DNA of 64,000 nucleotides from UBA5009 sp038043185. GTDB lineage: Bacteria > Bdellovibrionota > Bdellovibrionia > Bdellovibrionales > Bdellovibrionaceae. Below the pieces are notes generated by a model. That model saw only the letters and a program-made list of their open reading frames with translations, made no database searches and was not told the origin of the DNA. The first letter of the stretch is position 1. Every line of letters starts with the position of its first letter. Position numbers and translations under genes: made by a program. The stretch is taken from contig JBBTCO010000034.1 of the NCBI GenBank assembly GCA_038043185.1, positions 8,246 through 72,245 on the forward strand. The letters run 5' to 3'. Below, piece by piece: positions 9,457 to 17,655 of the stretch.

Positions 9457-10304
9457 TCACCAAAACATTTTTGCCCCAGCAAGATTGCAATTTCATTTGA
9501 GTCCGGCTTATTCACTTTAACTCCAACAATGGTGATTTTTTTCTTTCCAAGCAGACTGTCAAACTGAGCTTCAGAAATTTTTAAATCTGCATCTTGTATC
9601 AGATACATTTTAAGTTCGCGGTTAAACATATATGTATGATCTTCATTGGCTACGTCTTGATCGAAAGCGATAATTTTTTTTCCAGCTTTGTCTTCCACTG
9701 GCATTGGCACCAAGGCGGCGCTGATAAGATCATTCACTATTTTAGCTCGATCATCTCCTGTTAAACCGCCTCGTTTCTGAACTTGTGCTTTAAAAGCACG
9801 AATGTAGAGCAAGGCCGTTCGTTTAGATAAATTCATGAGGTCCATGTAAAGCCCCCCTCTGAAGTCACTGATTGTTCGTATCACTTGGTCTTTTTCAGTT
9901 GCATTAAGATCATTCATAGATCTGGCATTTTCCGGAAAAGTTATGGGCACTAAAAAACTTTCTTGAATGCGAATCTTTGGATCAATGCCCGTCTTAATTC
10001 GAACCGTGTCGAGCACTCCCTTGGCTTGGGTCAAGGCTTCCTCTGTTCTATTCGCAGCCAGAAGATCTTCAATGATATTAAATTTTTCGATCATTTGCTT
10101 TTCTAAATTTTGCAGCAATTGTCTTGTTTGCGCCGCCTGCTCGGCTGTTTCCTCTGCATTGATATGCAGAGTTTGAGCAGGATTTTGGTCGTTGTCGCAA
10201 AAAATCCAACAGGCTTGGCTTGGTTGGGAAATAGCGAAGGTTAATAATGTACCGAAAATCAGCGGTCGTAGCGATCTGCTTAAATTCAAATTTATTCTGG
10301 ACAT
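9300..10304 (-). CDS. Secreted protein ending in tandem 34-residue repeats, 3' end lost in the gap
   Basis: The ATG at 10304 has AAGGAG upstream. A signal peptide (about 1-31, ending SQPSQA) is followed by a Cys pair (CWIFC), a coiled-coil-like helix (about 45-75, QLLQNLEKQMIEKF) and a helical domain to about residue 270. The chain then enters repeats of 34 residues with two cysteines each (EAQEQCF and SRSCYGF), at least two copies. The end is in the 100-N gap. Repeated Cys-bearing units at the C-terminus suggest a disulfide-stapled extension whose length may vary between strains. No family recognised. It is divergent from the TIGR02147-type regulator and may be controlled by it. Confidence 0.75.
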
Positions 10305-10407
10305 GAGGGGCTCCTTTGTATTGTTTTAAATATCTATTTCGTTCTGGAGCAATTTAACGCACTGCATTCTTATGCGCAATATTAAATTTATTAATTTATT
10401 TATAAAA

Positions 10408-10427
10408 AGTTTATTTTATAATAAACT
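10408..10427. promoter_or_regulatory. Perfect 8-bp dyad overlapping a -10 box before the TIGR02147 gene
   Basis: AGTTTATT (10408-10415), a four-base loop and AATAAACT (10420-10427) form a perfect dyad. A TATAAT hexamer (10417-10422) lies inside it, 14 bases before the ATG of the regulator. A repressor bound here would cover the promoter, so autoregulation is a reasonable inference. The AT-rich spacer also carries the 5' side of the divergent secreted-protein gene. No clear -35 box is visible. Confidence 0.45.
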
Positions 10428-10436
10428 CTATAATCT

Positions 10437-11252
10437 ATGAAGCTAGATCTGTTTGAATACTCTGACTACAAGAATTACCTGCGCGATCGCCTGCGAATTG
10501 ATAACCTTGAAACTAAGGGGCTCAAGAGCAAACTCTGTGTTCATATTGGTTGCCAACCCTCTTATTTATCGCAGGTGTTAAATGGCAAACCCCATTTTAC
10601 TTTGGAACAATGCACGCGACTCAATGGGTTTTTTGGCCATACAAAAGATGAATCTAAGTATTTTTTATTTATGCTTGAAGCTGATCGTGCCGGCACCAAA
10701 GAACTTCAAAATTTTTTCAATGAGCAGCTGCTGGAAATTCGACAGGATCGTCTTAATCTCAAGAAGCGACTGCATGGCACTGGGGATCTACCGCGAGAGG
10801 TTCAGCATACTTACTATAGCACTTGGTATTACGCGGCCATTCATGTGATGCTATCTATCCCTGAATTTCAAGATGTTTCTAAAATTGCAACTAGTCTTCA
10901 TTTGCCAATGAATATCGTCAGCGGAGTGATTCAATTTTTAGAGGAAATTGGTTTGATTAGTTTCAACAAAGGAACTTACGTTCTGACTAAAAAAAGCTTC
11001 TTTTTAGGCCGAGAGTCTGAGTTCATTCAAAGACATCATATCAATTGGCGGAGTCAGGCTCTGCAATCTGTAGAAAAAAATTTAGCAGAAGATTTACATT
11101 ATTCAAATGTGGTTGCTATTTCAAAATCGGATTTTCATAAAATCAAAGAGATTTTTGCATCAGCAATAGAAGAGTCCAGAAAAGTCATTGGCCCTTCGAA
11201 GGAAGAAGCGCTCTATGCTCTCACTCTTGATGCCTTTCGCTTATGGGTATAG
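10437..11252 (+). CDS. TIGR02147 family putative transcription regulator (DUF4423-type C-terminus)
   Basis: 271 residues. The N-terminus (LFEYSDYKNYLRDRL, residues 4-18) and the following helix-turn-helix-like stretch around CQPSYLSQVLNGKPHFTLEQ (about 39-58) are typical of TIGR02147 proteins, which are expanded in Bdellovibrio and Fibrobacter. The C-terminal half carries a winged-helix-like segment (VSGVIQFLEEIGLISFN) and ends in an acidic helix, as in DUF4423. DNA binding is inferred from the family. There is no good ribosome site, and the ATG lies just after a dyad that may be its own operator. Neighbours on both sides encode exported proteins, which makes control of secreted factors plausible. 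Confidence 0.85.
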   Translation: MKLDLFEYSDYKNYLRDRLRIDNLETKGLKSKLCVHIGCQPSYLSQVLNGKPHFTLEQCTRLNGFFGHTKDESKYFLFMLEADRAGTKELQNFFNEQLLEIRQDRLNLKKRLHGTGDLPREVQHTYYSTWYYAAIHVMLSIPEFQDVSKIATSLHLPMNIVSGVIQFLEEIGLISFNKGTYVLTKKSFFLGRESEFIQRHHINWRSQALQSVEKNLAEDLHYSNVVAISKSDFHKIKEIFASAIEESRKVIGPSKEEALYALTLDAFRLWV

Positions 11253-11344
11253 AAATTGCTCTTTTAGCGTATGACCCTAAGATGAGAGTTCTTTCCCTTT
11301 ATATTGATTTTACTCTCTATTATGATTGATAAGGATGGCTTAAA

Positions 11345-12298
11345 ATGGGCTTATGTTCAAAATTTAGTCAGATTATTTTTTGCTTAGCGATCAGCTTCTT
11401 ACCACGCTTATCTTATTGTGGCACAGAAAGCGGTGGTGGTGGCACATCTGTCGATTACAATGGAAGTCGTATTCTTCTGGATTTTCTTCGAATTGAAAAG
11501 GGAACTTATAAAAGCTTTAACGATAATGATTCACTTCAATTAGTCATTAATAATAAAGCCCAGACGTTTCATAAATCTTCTATTTCTGACAAATTTTTTA
11601 TTAAAAAAAATGAGTCATCGATCTCGATCAGCAGCAAAGAGTTGTCGCTGATACTTAATTCACCTAAAAAAATAACTGAAATTAATCAACCCAGTGACTT
11701 GTTTTTTTCAGATCCAATGCAGCTGGTTTTACATGTGCTTTCAACTTGGACAGATAATAATCCTTTGGGCTTTGCCGTCGATAGTCAAATTTTTAATTTA
11801 TTTGCTCCGGTAACTTGGCAAATTTCTTCACAAAATCTTAAAGGCTCAACAGCTGCCTTGCAAGATTTTCAACGAAAAGGGATTTCAAATCCCCGCCTTG
11901 TCGCCTATTATAAGCGTGATTTTCACGCCGAAGATCACAGCAAATCAGAATACAAAATTCTAATTAATGCCCCAGAATGGAATCAGCTCTCGGTTCTGAG
12001 CCAAGCGGGAACGATTCTTCACGAAGGAATCCGCCATCACCAATTTTTAAATATGGAAAATGGTCAAGTCGAAGTTCTTTTGGATGAATCTGCATTACAA
12101 ACAGCAACAGCGATTATACTTTTGTGCAAGCCCCGCCCCATGTTGAGTCAATATCTTAACTATTTATTTCTTGGACGTCAAAACACTGCACCCGCCATTG
12201 CCTTATTTGGAACATATGAAAATTTAATCGAAAAATATTGTATCCCCAGTTTTCACAATGGGGTTCTAAATTTAGATGAAGATTGGAACAATCAATGA
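11345..12298 (+). CDS. Secreted protein with an HExxxH-like motif
   Basis: 317 residues, AAGGA upstream of the ATG. A signal peptide (about 1-25, ending LSYC-G; the Cys is not in a good lipobox) is followed by SGGGG. Near residue 230 the chain reads LHEGIRHHQF: a His-Glu pair with a nearby His, resembling but not matching the HExxH zinc-protease motif (three residues, not two, between the Glu and the first following His). A hydrolase role is therefore only a guess. The next gene starts inside its stop codon (ATGA), so the two are translated together. Confidence 0.7.
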   Translation: MGLCSKFSQIIFCLAISFLPRLSYCGTESGGGGTSVDYNGSRILLDFLRIEKGTYKSFNDNDSLQLVINNKAQTFHKSSISDKFFIKKNESSISISSKELSLILNSPKKITEINQPSDLFFSDPMQLVLHVLSTWTDNNPLGFAVDSQIFNLFAPVTWQISSQNLKGSTAALQDFQRKGISNPRLVAYYKRDFHAEDHSKSEYKILINAPEWNQLSVLSQAGTILHEGIRHHQFLNMENGQVEVLLDESALQTATAIILLCKPRPMLSQYLNYLFLGRQNTAPAIALFGTYENLIEKYCIPSFHNGVLNLDEDWNNQ

Positions 12299-12864
12299 AT
12301 CTAAAATATCTTATTCTCACCCCGTTGTTTCTATTCTCATCATTGAGTCTTGGCCAGATGCCTTCAAAAAAGCCTTACTCTACCGCTGATCTCGTGAATA
12401 TTCTTCAAACAGTGCAGAATGTAATGAATAGCACTTATGAAGCGCTGAGAGGCAATGAAACTGATTCTTGGAGCGCGCAATCTCTTGCTATTGCGATGGG
12501 TCCCGAGGCAGAAACCGCAACATCACTTTTTGGTTATGGCAAAACTCCTGAAGAAGCTCAAGCTCGCGCCGGTTTGGTTTGTATAAAATGGAAATGCTCT
12601 CAATTACCTGGATTCAAAAATCAAACCATAGAAACTTTTAAATCCTACTCTCCAGAAAAACTCATTGATTTTTTACTTGCCTCTGGACGCCCTGATCTTA
12701 TTCCGAAGAATGCAAATTTTGACAAACAGGAATTTAAACAAAATTTTCTTGTTAGTCTTGAATCAAAGACGAATTCTTGCAGTGATGACCAGCAGCCTAT
12801 AGCAAAAATATCTATGTATGTAATGTGCGTTAGCTCAGGTGCTACTCTTAAGAAAAACTTTTAA
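12295..12864 (+). CDS. Secreted protein, partner of the preceding gene
   Basis: 189 residues from the ATG at 12295, which overlaps the upstream stop by 4 bases (ATGA); a TTG at 12283 would spoil the signal peptide MNLKYLILTPLFLFSSLSLGQ. The middle part (FGYGKTPEEAQARAGLVCIKWKC) resembles the repeated Ala/Cys-rich segment seen in DUF4189-like secreted proteins, but this is weak. Four or five cysteines in the mature part suggest disulfides. The 3' end overlaps mpl tail-to-tail by 17 bases. Confidence 0.65.
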   Translation: MNLKYLILTPLFLFSSLSLGQMPSKKPYSTADLVNILQTVQNVMNSTYEALRGNETDSWSAQSLAIAMGPEAETATSLFGYGKTPEEAQARAGLVCIKWKCSQLPGFKNQTIETFKSYSPEKLIDFLLASGRPDLIPKNANFDKQEFKQNFLVSLESKTNSCSDDQQPIAKISMYVMCVSSGATLKKNF

Positions 12865-14260
12865 TTATTTTCTGATAGATCCCATCAAAACCTCCATTGC
12901 TCATAATCAGAATCAAATCCCCACTTTTTGCTCGGGATTTCAAATTTGTCACAATCTGATCCGCATTATCAAAACAGGCCGCAGATTTATTTTTCTTCTT
13001 CAAATCATTCACCAATTCTTCCGTAGAAAAACGATCTTCCTCGTCAATTTTTGTTTGATCAAAAGCTTTGGCCAATAAAATTTCCTGAGCTGATTGAAAA
13101 GCTTCTGCATAATCTTTTTGAAAAATTTTTCTTCGAGAGGTGGCCGAGCGAGGTTCGAATACGGCAAATATTTTTCGCCCTTGGTACTGCTTAGCTATCC
13201 CCTTCAGAGTTTCTCGGACTGCCGTTGGGTGATGAGCAAAATCTTCAATGACAAGAACTCCGCCTGGCTCGCCAAGAATTTCTTGCCGGCGCTTAACCCC
13301 TTCAAAGCTTTGCATAGATTTTTTAACGGACTCGATATCCACTTTTAAAAGATAACATAAAATAATGACTGAAGCTGCGTTCAGCAAATTGTAATCACCA
13401 GACATCGTCGTCACAAAAGGCCCCAAAACTTCAGTTCCCTTTTTGATTTGAAAATGAGTTTCAATGGCCGCACCTGGGTTATTTAATTTCTCAATAATAA
13501 AATGAGAGTTTTTAAAACCATAAGTAAAAACATTTTTTGTATTACTTTGTTCAAGTAAATCTTTAATATTCGAATCCTCGCCCCAGCAAACTAAATGTCC
13601 CTCACGAGGTATCATACGAATTAAACGTGAAAAGGCCGCTTTAACTGCATTCAAATCTTTGTAAATATCAGCATGATCGAATTCAATGGAAGTCAGAATC
13701 ACATGCTTGGGTTTGTAATGAATAAATTTTGGAACTTTATCAAAATAAGCGGTATCGTACTCGTCCCCTTCAATTACAAAATAATTTCCCTCAGGGTTTC
13801 GAAATGACTGTGCGAAATTTTTTGGGATTCCACCAATCATAAATCCGGGCTTCAATCCGGCTTGATCTAAAACCCAAGACATCAAAGAGGTTGTCGTCGT
13901 TTTTCCGTGAGTGCCGCTAATGCAAACGCAATTGCGGTTTTCAATAATAAATTCGCCCATCGCTTTCGGCAGCGAAGTAAACGGCAGACCTAATTTTTGC
14001 AATTCTTGGGCTTCTTCATTATTTGCAGAGATAACGTTGCCCACGATGACAAAATCAGGGCGCGGATTAAGATTTTCTTTTTTGTAAGGGGTCAAAATTG
14101 GAATTTTCAAATTCTCGAGTTGAGTCGACATCGGCGGATAAGAGTTCGAATCACTTCCCGTAACACGGAAACCTCGGTCTTTTAATAAACCTGCTAATGA
14201 CGCCATGGCTGTTCCGCAAATTCCTATCATATGAATGTGTGACCCTGGTCTTAAATCCAT
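12848..14260 (-). CDS. mpl: Mpl, UDP-MurNAc:tripeptide (L-Ala-gamma-D-Glu-meso-DAP) ligase
   Basis: 470 residues. Mpl reattaches recycled murein tripeptide to UDP-MurNAc, saving three Mur ligase steps. The N-terminus HMIGICGTAMASLAGLL is the Mur-type nucleotide fold in its Mpl form. The ATP loop is GTHGKTTTTSL (about 115-125), and the C-terminal domain has EDFAHHPTAVRETL, the Mpl/MurC marker. Length is typical (E. coli about 457). GGAGG precedes the ATG. It closes an operon in which the two genes just upstream are an LD-carboxypeptidase and a serine hydrolase, all fitting peptidoglycan salvage. In a predator this could serve prey-wall fragments as well as self-recycling (inference). Confidence 0.93.
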   Translation of the reverse strand: MDLRPGSHIHMIGICGTAMASLAGLLKDRGFRVTGSDSNSYPPMSTQLENLKIPILTPYKKENLNPRPDFVIVGNVISANNEEAQELQKLGLPFTSLPKAMGEFIIENRNCVCISGTHGKTTTTSLMSWVLDQAGLKPGFMIGGIPKNFAQSFRNPEGNYFVIEGDEYDTAYFDKVPKFIHYKPKHVILTSIEFDHADIYKDLNAVKAAFSRLIRMIPREGHLVCWGEDSNIKDLLEQSNTKNVFTYGFKNSHFIIEKLNNPGAAIETHFQIKKGTEVLGPFVTTMSGDYNLLNAASVIILCYLLKVDIESVKKSMQSFEGVKRRQEILGEPGGVLVIEDFAHHPTAVRETLKGIAKQYQGRKIFAVFEPRSATSRRKIFQKDYAEAFQSAQEILLAKAFDQTKIDEEDRFSTEELVNDLKKKNKSAACFDNADQIVTNLKSRAKSGDLILIMSNGGFDGIYQKIIKSFS

Positions 14261-14263
14261 GAC

Positions 14264-15334
14264 TCAGCCTCCGAATGAAGATTTGCGAAGCCCCTCGACA
14301 ATCCAATTGTGGATTTGCGGACGAAGTTTGGCGAAAGATTTATTTTCGCGTCCATACACCAATCGATTACTTAAAATGGCTACCGCTAAATCAGATTTTG
14401 GATCATACCAAACAGATGTGCCTGTAAATCCGGTGTGACCAATCGAGTTTAAAGAAAAATATCCACCACAACTGGCCGATCCTGGTGTCGGCAACATATA
14501 GCCCAGCGCCCAATCACCAAGACCTTCGGGTCTTGCCCGTTGTGCAAACAATTGTGCTGTTTTTTGTTTGATTGAATATCTGGCAATTCCTAAAAGTTGC
14601 GAACGCAAATGTAAAACATACCAACCAAGATCGTCGATGCTGCCAAACAATCCGGCGTGGGTTGAAACCCCGCCCATGGCCCAACAGTTTTCATCATGAA
14701 CTTCACCAATTAAAAGTCTTTTTCGCCAAGGACACTCTTCAGTTGGCGCAAACAAACTCATCTTATGTGTGGTTTGATTGCGTGGATGAAATTCAAGAGT
14801 TGTCCCCTCGTAAAATCGTCCTTTGATATCATTCCAAATCGCAACCAGATCTTTTTGATAAAAGGCTTCTAAAACAAAACCCAAAATAATAAAATCAATA
14901 TCGGAATAAACGCTGGCGTCATCCGTTTTTTGTGGAACCAAAGAAGCAATTTCTTGGCGAAGTGACTCGCGCCTTTGTTGCCAAGTTTTATTTATATCGA
15001 GTTTTTGATAAAATGGCAGCCACCATTCATAACCAGCACTGTGAGTAAGTAATTGAAACAATCTGATTTCTGAATTTTTTACCCAAGGTAATAGCGATTG
15101 CAAAGTTGTATCTAAATTCCATTTTTTTTCTTCAAAAGCCAACATCATGGCTTGAACCGTATAGATAACTTTAGTCAAACTGGCATAGTCATAATAAGCA
15201 TAGGTATCACCAACGCCGACGTTACAAATTAAGCGCCCATTTTGATAAGCGCGAATCATTACGCCAGGAGTAACATCCCGAATGCGCGGAGCTAGTTGCT
15301 CCATTAAACTTTTCTCGAGGACTGAATACTTCAT
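14264..15334 (-). CDS. Serine hydrolase, beta-lactamase/DD-peptidase (class C-like) family
   Basis: 356 residues without a signal peptide. Penicillin-binding-type motifs: SLTK (SxxK nucleophile, near residue 53), YSD in the place of YxN, and HTGFTG in the place of KTG (about 305). The fold is therefore that of class C beta-lactamases and D-aminopeptidases or esterases, and the substrate cannot be read from sequence. Its start overlaps the end of the LD-carboxypeptidase by 4 bases and mpl follows after three bases, so a role in cleaving recycled murein peptides in the cytoplasm is more likely than antibiotic resistance. Confidence 0.85.
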   Translation of the reverse strand: MKYSVLEKSLMEQLAPRIRDVTPGVMIRAYQNGRLICNVGVGDTYAYYDYASLTKVIYTVQAMMLAFEEKKWNLDTTLQSLLPWVKNSEIRLFQLLTHSAGYEWWLPFYQKLDINKTWQQRRESLRQEIASLVPQKTDDASVYSDIDFIILGFVLEAFYQKDLVAIWNDIKGRFYEGTTLEFHPRNQTTHKMSLFAPTEECPWRKRLLIGEVHDENCWAMGGVSTHAGLFGSIDDLGWYVLHLRSQLLGIARYSIKQKTAQLFAQRARPEGLGDWALGYMLPTPGSASCGGYFSLNSIGHTGFTGTSVWYDPKSDLAVAILSNRLVYGRENKSFAKLRPQIHNWIVEGLRKSSFGG

Positions 15335-16263
15335 CCTTTAACTCCAGAATCGATGATCAATTTTCCACTTTCCCCACCTTGCAGTACGGCGGGAGTTCCA
15401 AAAAACAAGGGTCGCTGAATTTCTCCGTGACCAGTCTCGAGACCCATAAAAACCGGAACCTTAACTTCACTAGAAAATCTTTTCAAAACATCAAGATACA
15501 ACAAGCTTCCATCTTTTTCTGCACACTGGAAAAATTCGCCAAATAAAATGGATTCAACTTTTTCCAGTACTCCTGATTGTTGCAAATGAACCAAGACCCG
15601 GTCAATGCGATACGCCCTCTCGCCAATTTCTTCGACAAAAAGAATCTTTTTATTAAGTTTAATTTTTGTGCGAGTGCCAATGGAGCTTTGCAAGGTCACC
15701 AAGTTTCCACCCACCACGCTCGAGTTTATTTTTTTCAGTTTTTGTGCTTGAGGATTAAGAGGCTGAAGACCAGCAAACTCTGTTTTTTGCGAGCGTCCTT
15801 CCAATAAATCCTTCAACTCTTGCACCACGTTGGCTGGACTTTTTCTTAAACCCAATCGATCCAGATGAGCTCCATGAAGGCTTGGCCATTTCCAGAACTG
15901 ATTCACAAAGTGGTGTAGACTGGTGATATCGCTGAGGCCAATGATTATCTTTGCTTGCGCAGGTTTTTTCATTTTAAGTAGCTGCGGCCAAAGACGGTTG
16001 CTGCCGTAGCCTCCGCGCAAGCACCAAATAAAACGACTATCTTTGGCAATTAAAGCTTTTTTTAAAAACTGAAATCGTTTTTCATCCGAATTGGCATGAA
16101 GAAAATGATCTTCAATTAAATCCCCAGGCATTCGCGGCTGATATCCCCACTCTCGCAATAAACTAAGAGCGCCCTCAACTTCTTCAGGACGAGGAGCAAA
16201 TCCGGGAGCTACAATGTCAATAATGTCTCCGGGGGCAAGACAGGGAATTTTATTTTGAGGCAT
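15331..16263 (-). CDS. ldcA: LD-carboxypeptidase, peptidase family S66
   Basis: 310 residues, as usual for LdcA. The enzyme removes the terminal D-Ala from murein tetrapeptide in the cytoplasm, giving the tripeptide that Mpl uses. Motifs: the nucleophile stretch LRGGYGSNRLWP (Ser near residue 89 in GYGS), IIGLSDITSLH, the Glu of FVEEIGERAYRIDR, and the His of ETGHGEIQRPLFFG. No signal peptide. It sits 12 bases after purF in the same direction and overlaps the serine hydrolase gene, so it is the first of the three recycling genes at the end of the purine operon. Confidence 0.92.
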   Translation of the reverse strand: MPQNKIPCLAPGDIIDIVAPGFAPRPEEVEGALSLLREWGYQPRMPGDLIEDHFLHANSDEKRFQFLKKALIAKDSRFIWCLRGGYGSNRLWPQLLKMKKPAQAKIIIGLSDITSLHHFVNQFWKWPSLHGAHLDRLGLRKSPANVVQELKDLLEGRSQKTEFAGLQPLNPQAQKLKKINSSVVGGNLVTLQSSIGTRTKIKLNKKILFVEEIGERAYRIDRVLVHLQQSGVLEKVESILFGEFFQCAEKDGSLLYLDVLKRFSSEVKVPVFMGLETGHGEIQRPLFFGTPAVLQGGESGKLIIDSGVKG

Positions 16264-16275
16264 CGACAGGGCATC

Positions 16276-17655
16276 CTACTCTGCGTCGTATAGTTCCGTT
16301 GGGTAATGCCCATCAAAACAGGCCGCGCAGTATTTATTCTCCCCTGTTTGCATCGCTTTGAAAAGCCCTTCGATAGATAAATATCCTAAAGTATCGGCAC
16401 CGATAAATTTTCGAATTTCCTCGACCGTATTTTGTGCGGCAATCAACTGTTTGCGATGAGGAGTATCGACGCCATAATAACAAGGCCCGACTGTTGGCGG
16501 GCAAGCGATTCTCATATGGACTTCTTTTGCTCCGGCTTGACGAATGAGATTAATAATTTTTTTACTGGTCGTTCCTCTGACTAGGGAATCATCAATAACA
16601 ATGACCCGCTTACCTTGAATTACCGCTGTTTGTGGATTGAGTTTAATTTTAACTCCGAAATCACGAATCCCCTGAGTCGGCTGGATGAAAGTCCTTCCGA
16701 CGTAATGATTTCGAATAATACCAAACTCAAAGGGAATTTTGCTTTGATGACTGTAACCCATAGCTGCAGGAACTCCACTATCTGGAACTGGAACAACCAC
16801 ATCGGCTTCAATTGGATTTTCCAAAGCTAACTGGGCACCGAATTTTTTTCTGGATTCATATACACTTAGCCCAAAAACTTTACTATCTGGACGAGCAAAA
16901 TAAATATGTTCGAACACGCAATGAGCGGTCCGATTGGATTTTGCAAACTTTTCAGAATGTTCGCCGTTCTCGTCCACCCAAAATATTTCGCCGGGCTCGA
17001 TTTCCCGTTCAAATTGCGCTTCGATTAAATCAAATGCACAAGTTTCCGAAGCAATGACCCTGGACCAGCTGCCGTCCTCTTTCATTTTTCGCCCAATAAC
17101 TAAAGGGCGAAAACCAAAAACATCCCGCACCGCAACCATTTTATCCTGAGATAAAACCACCATACTGAAAGCGCCTTCAAGACGTTGCATGGATTCCTTC
17201 AAGGCTTGAATGAGGTCATTCGAAGGATTTTTTGAAAGCAAATGCAAAACAATTTCCGTGTCATTGCTGCCTTGAAAAATAGCCCCTTTTGATTGTAATT
17301 CTTTTCTCAGAATGGCGTGATTTACAAAATTTCCGTTATGAGCAATAGCCACCGGGCCATTCAAAAGATTTGCAGTCAGGGGTTGCGCATTCGTTAACAG
17401 ATTTTGTCCTGTGGTCGAGTATCTGACATGACCAATCGCTGCTTTTCCCTTTAATCTTACTAATTCATTTTCCTTAAAGACATCTCCAACAAGGCCCAAT
17501 CCTTTGTGATTCAGATGATTTTTTTCATCCAACGAAACAATTCCTGCGGATTCTTGTCCACGATGTTGCATGGCATAGAGTCCAAGATAAGTTAAACGAG
17601 CACTTTCACTATCGCCCCAAATTCCAAAAACTCCGCACTCGTCTTTCCAACTCAT
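16276..17655 (-). CDS. purF: Amidophosphoribosyltransferase PurF
   Basis: 459 residues from the ATG at 17655, which overlaps the purL stop (ATGA) and has GGAG upstream; an earlier start at 17679 is unlikely. PurF makes phosphoribosylamine from PRPP and glutamine, the first step of purine synthesis. The N-terminal nucleophile Cys follows a short propeptide (MSWKDE-CGVFGI), as in the Bacillus-type enzyme. The PRPP loop is VIVIDDSLVRGTTS. Cysteines CVFEH, RIACPP and YCAACF match the four ligands of an Fe4S4 cluster, so this is the iron-sulfur class. Confidence 0.97.
   Translation of the reverse strand: MSWKDECGVFGIWGDSESARLTYLGLYAMQHRGQESAGIVSLDEKNHLNHKGLGLVGDVFKENELVRLKGKAAIGHVRYSTTGQNLLTNAQPLTANLLNGPVAIAHNGNFVNHAILRKELQSKGAIFQGSNDTEIVLHLLSKNPSNDLIQALKESMQRLEGAFSMVVLSQDKMVAVRDVFGFRPLVIGRKMKEDGSWSRVIASETCAFDLIEAQFEREIEPGEIFWVDENGEHSEKFAKSNRTAHCVFEHIYFARPDSKVFGLSVYESRKKFGAQLALENPIEADVVVPVPDSGVPAAMGYSHQSKIPFEFGIIRNHYVGRTFIQPTQGIRDFGVKIKLNPQTAVIQGKRVIVIDDSLVRGTTSKKIINLIRQAGAKEVHMRIACPPTVGPCYYGVDTPHRKQLIAAQNTVEEIRKFIGADTLGYLSIEGLFKAMQTGENKYCAACFDGHYPTELYDAE

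Noticed and set aside
9179..9496. Open frames spanning the N gap
   Set aside because: Their continuity depends on unknown bases, and they read other frames of the 102-bp repeat.
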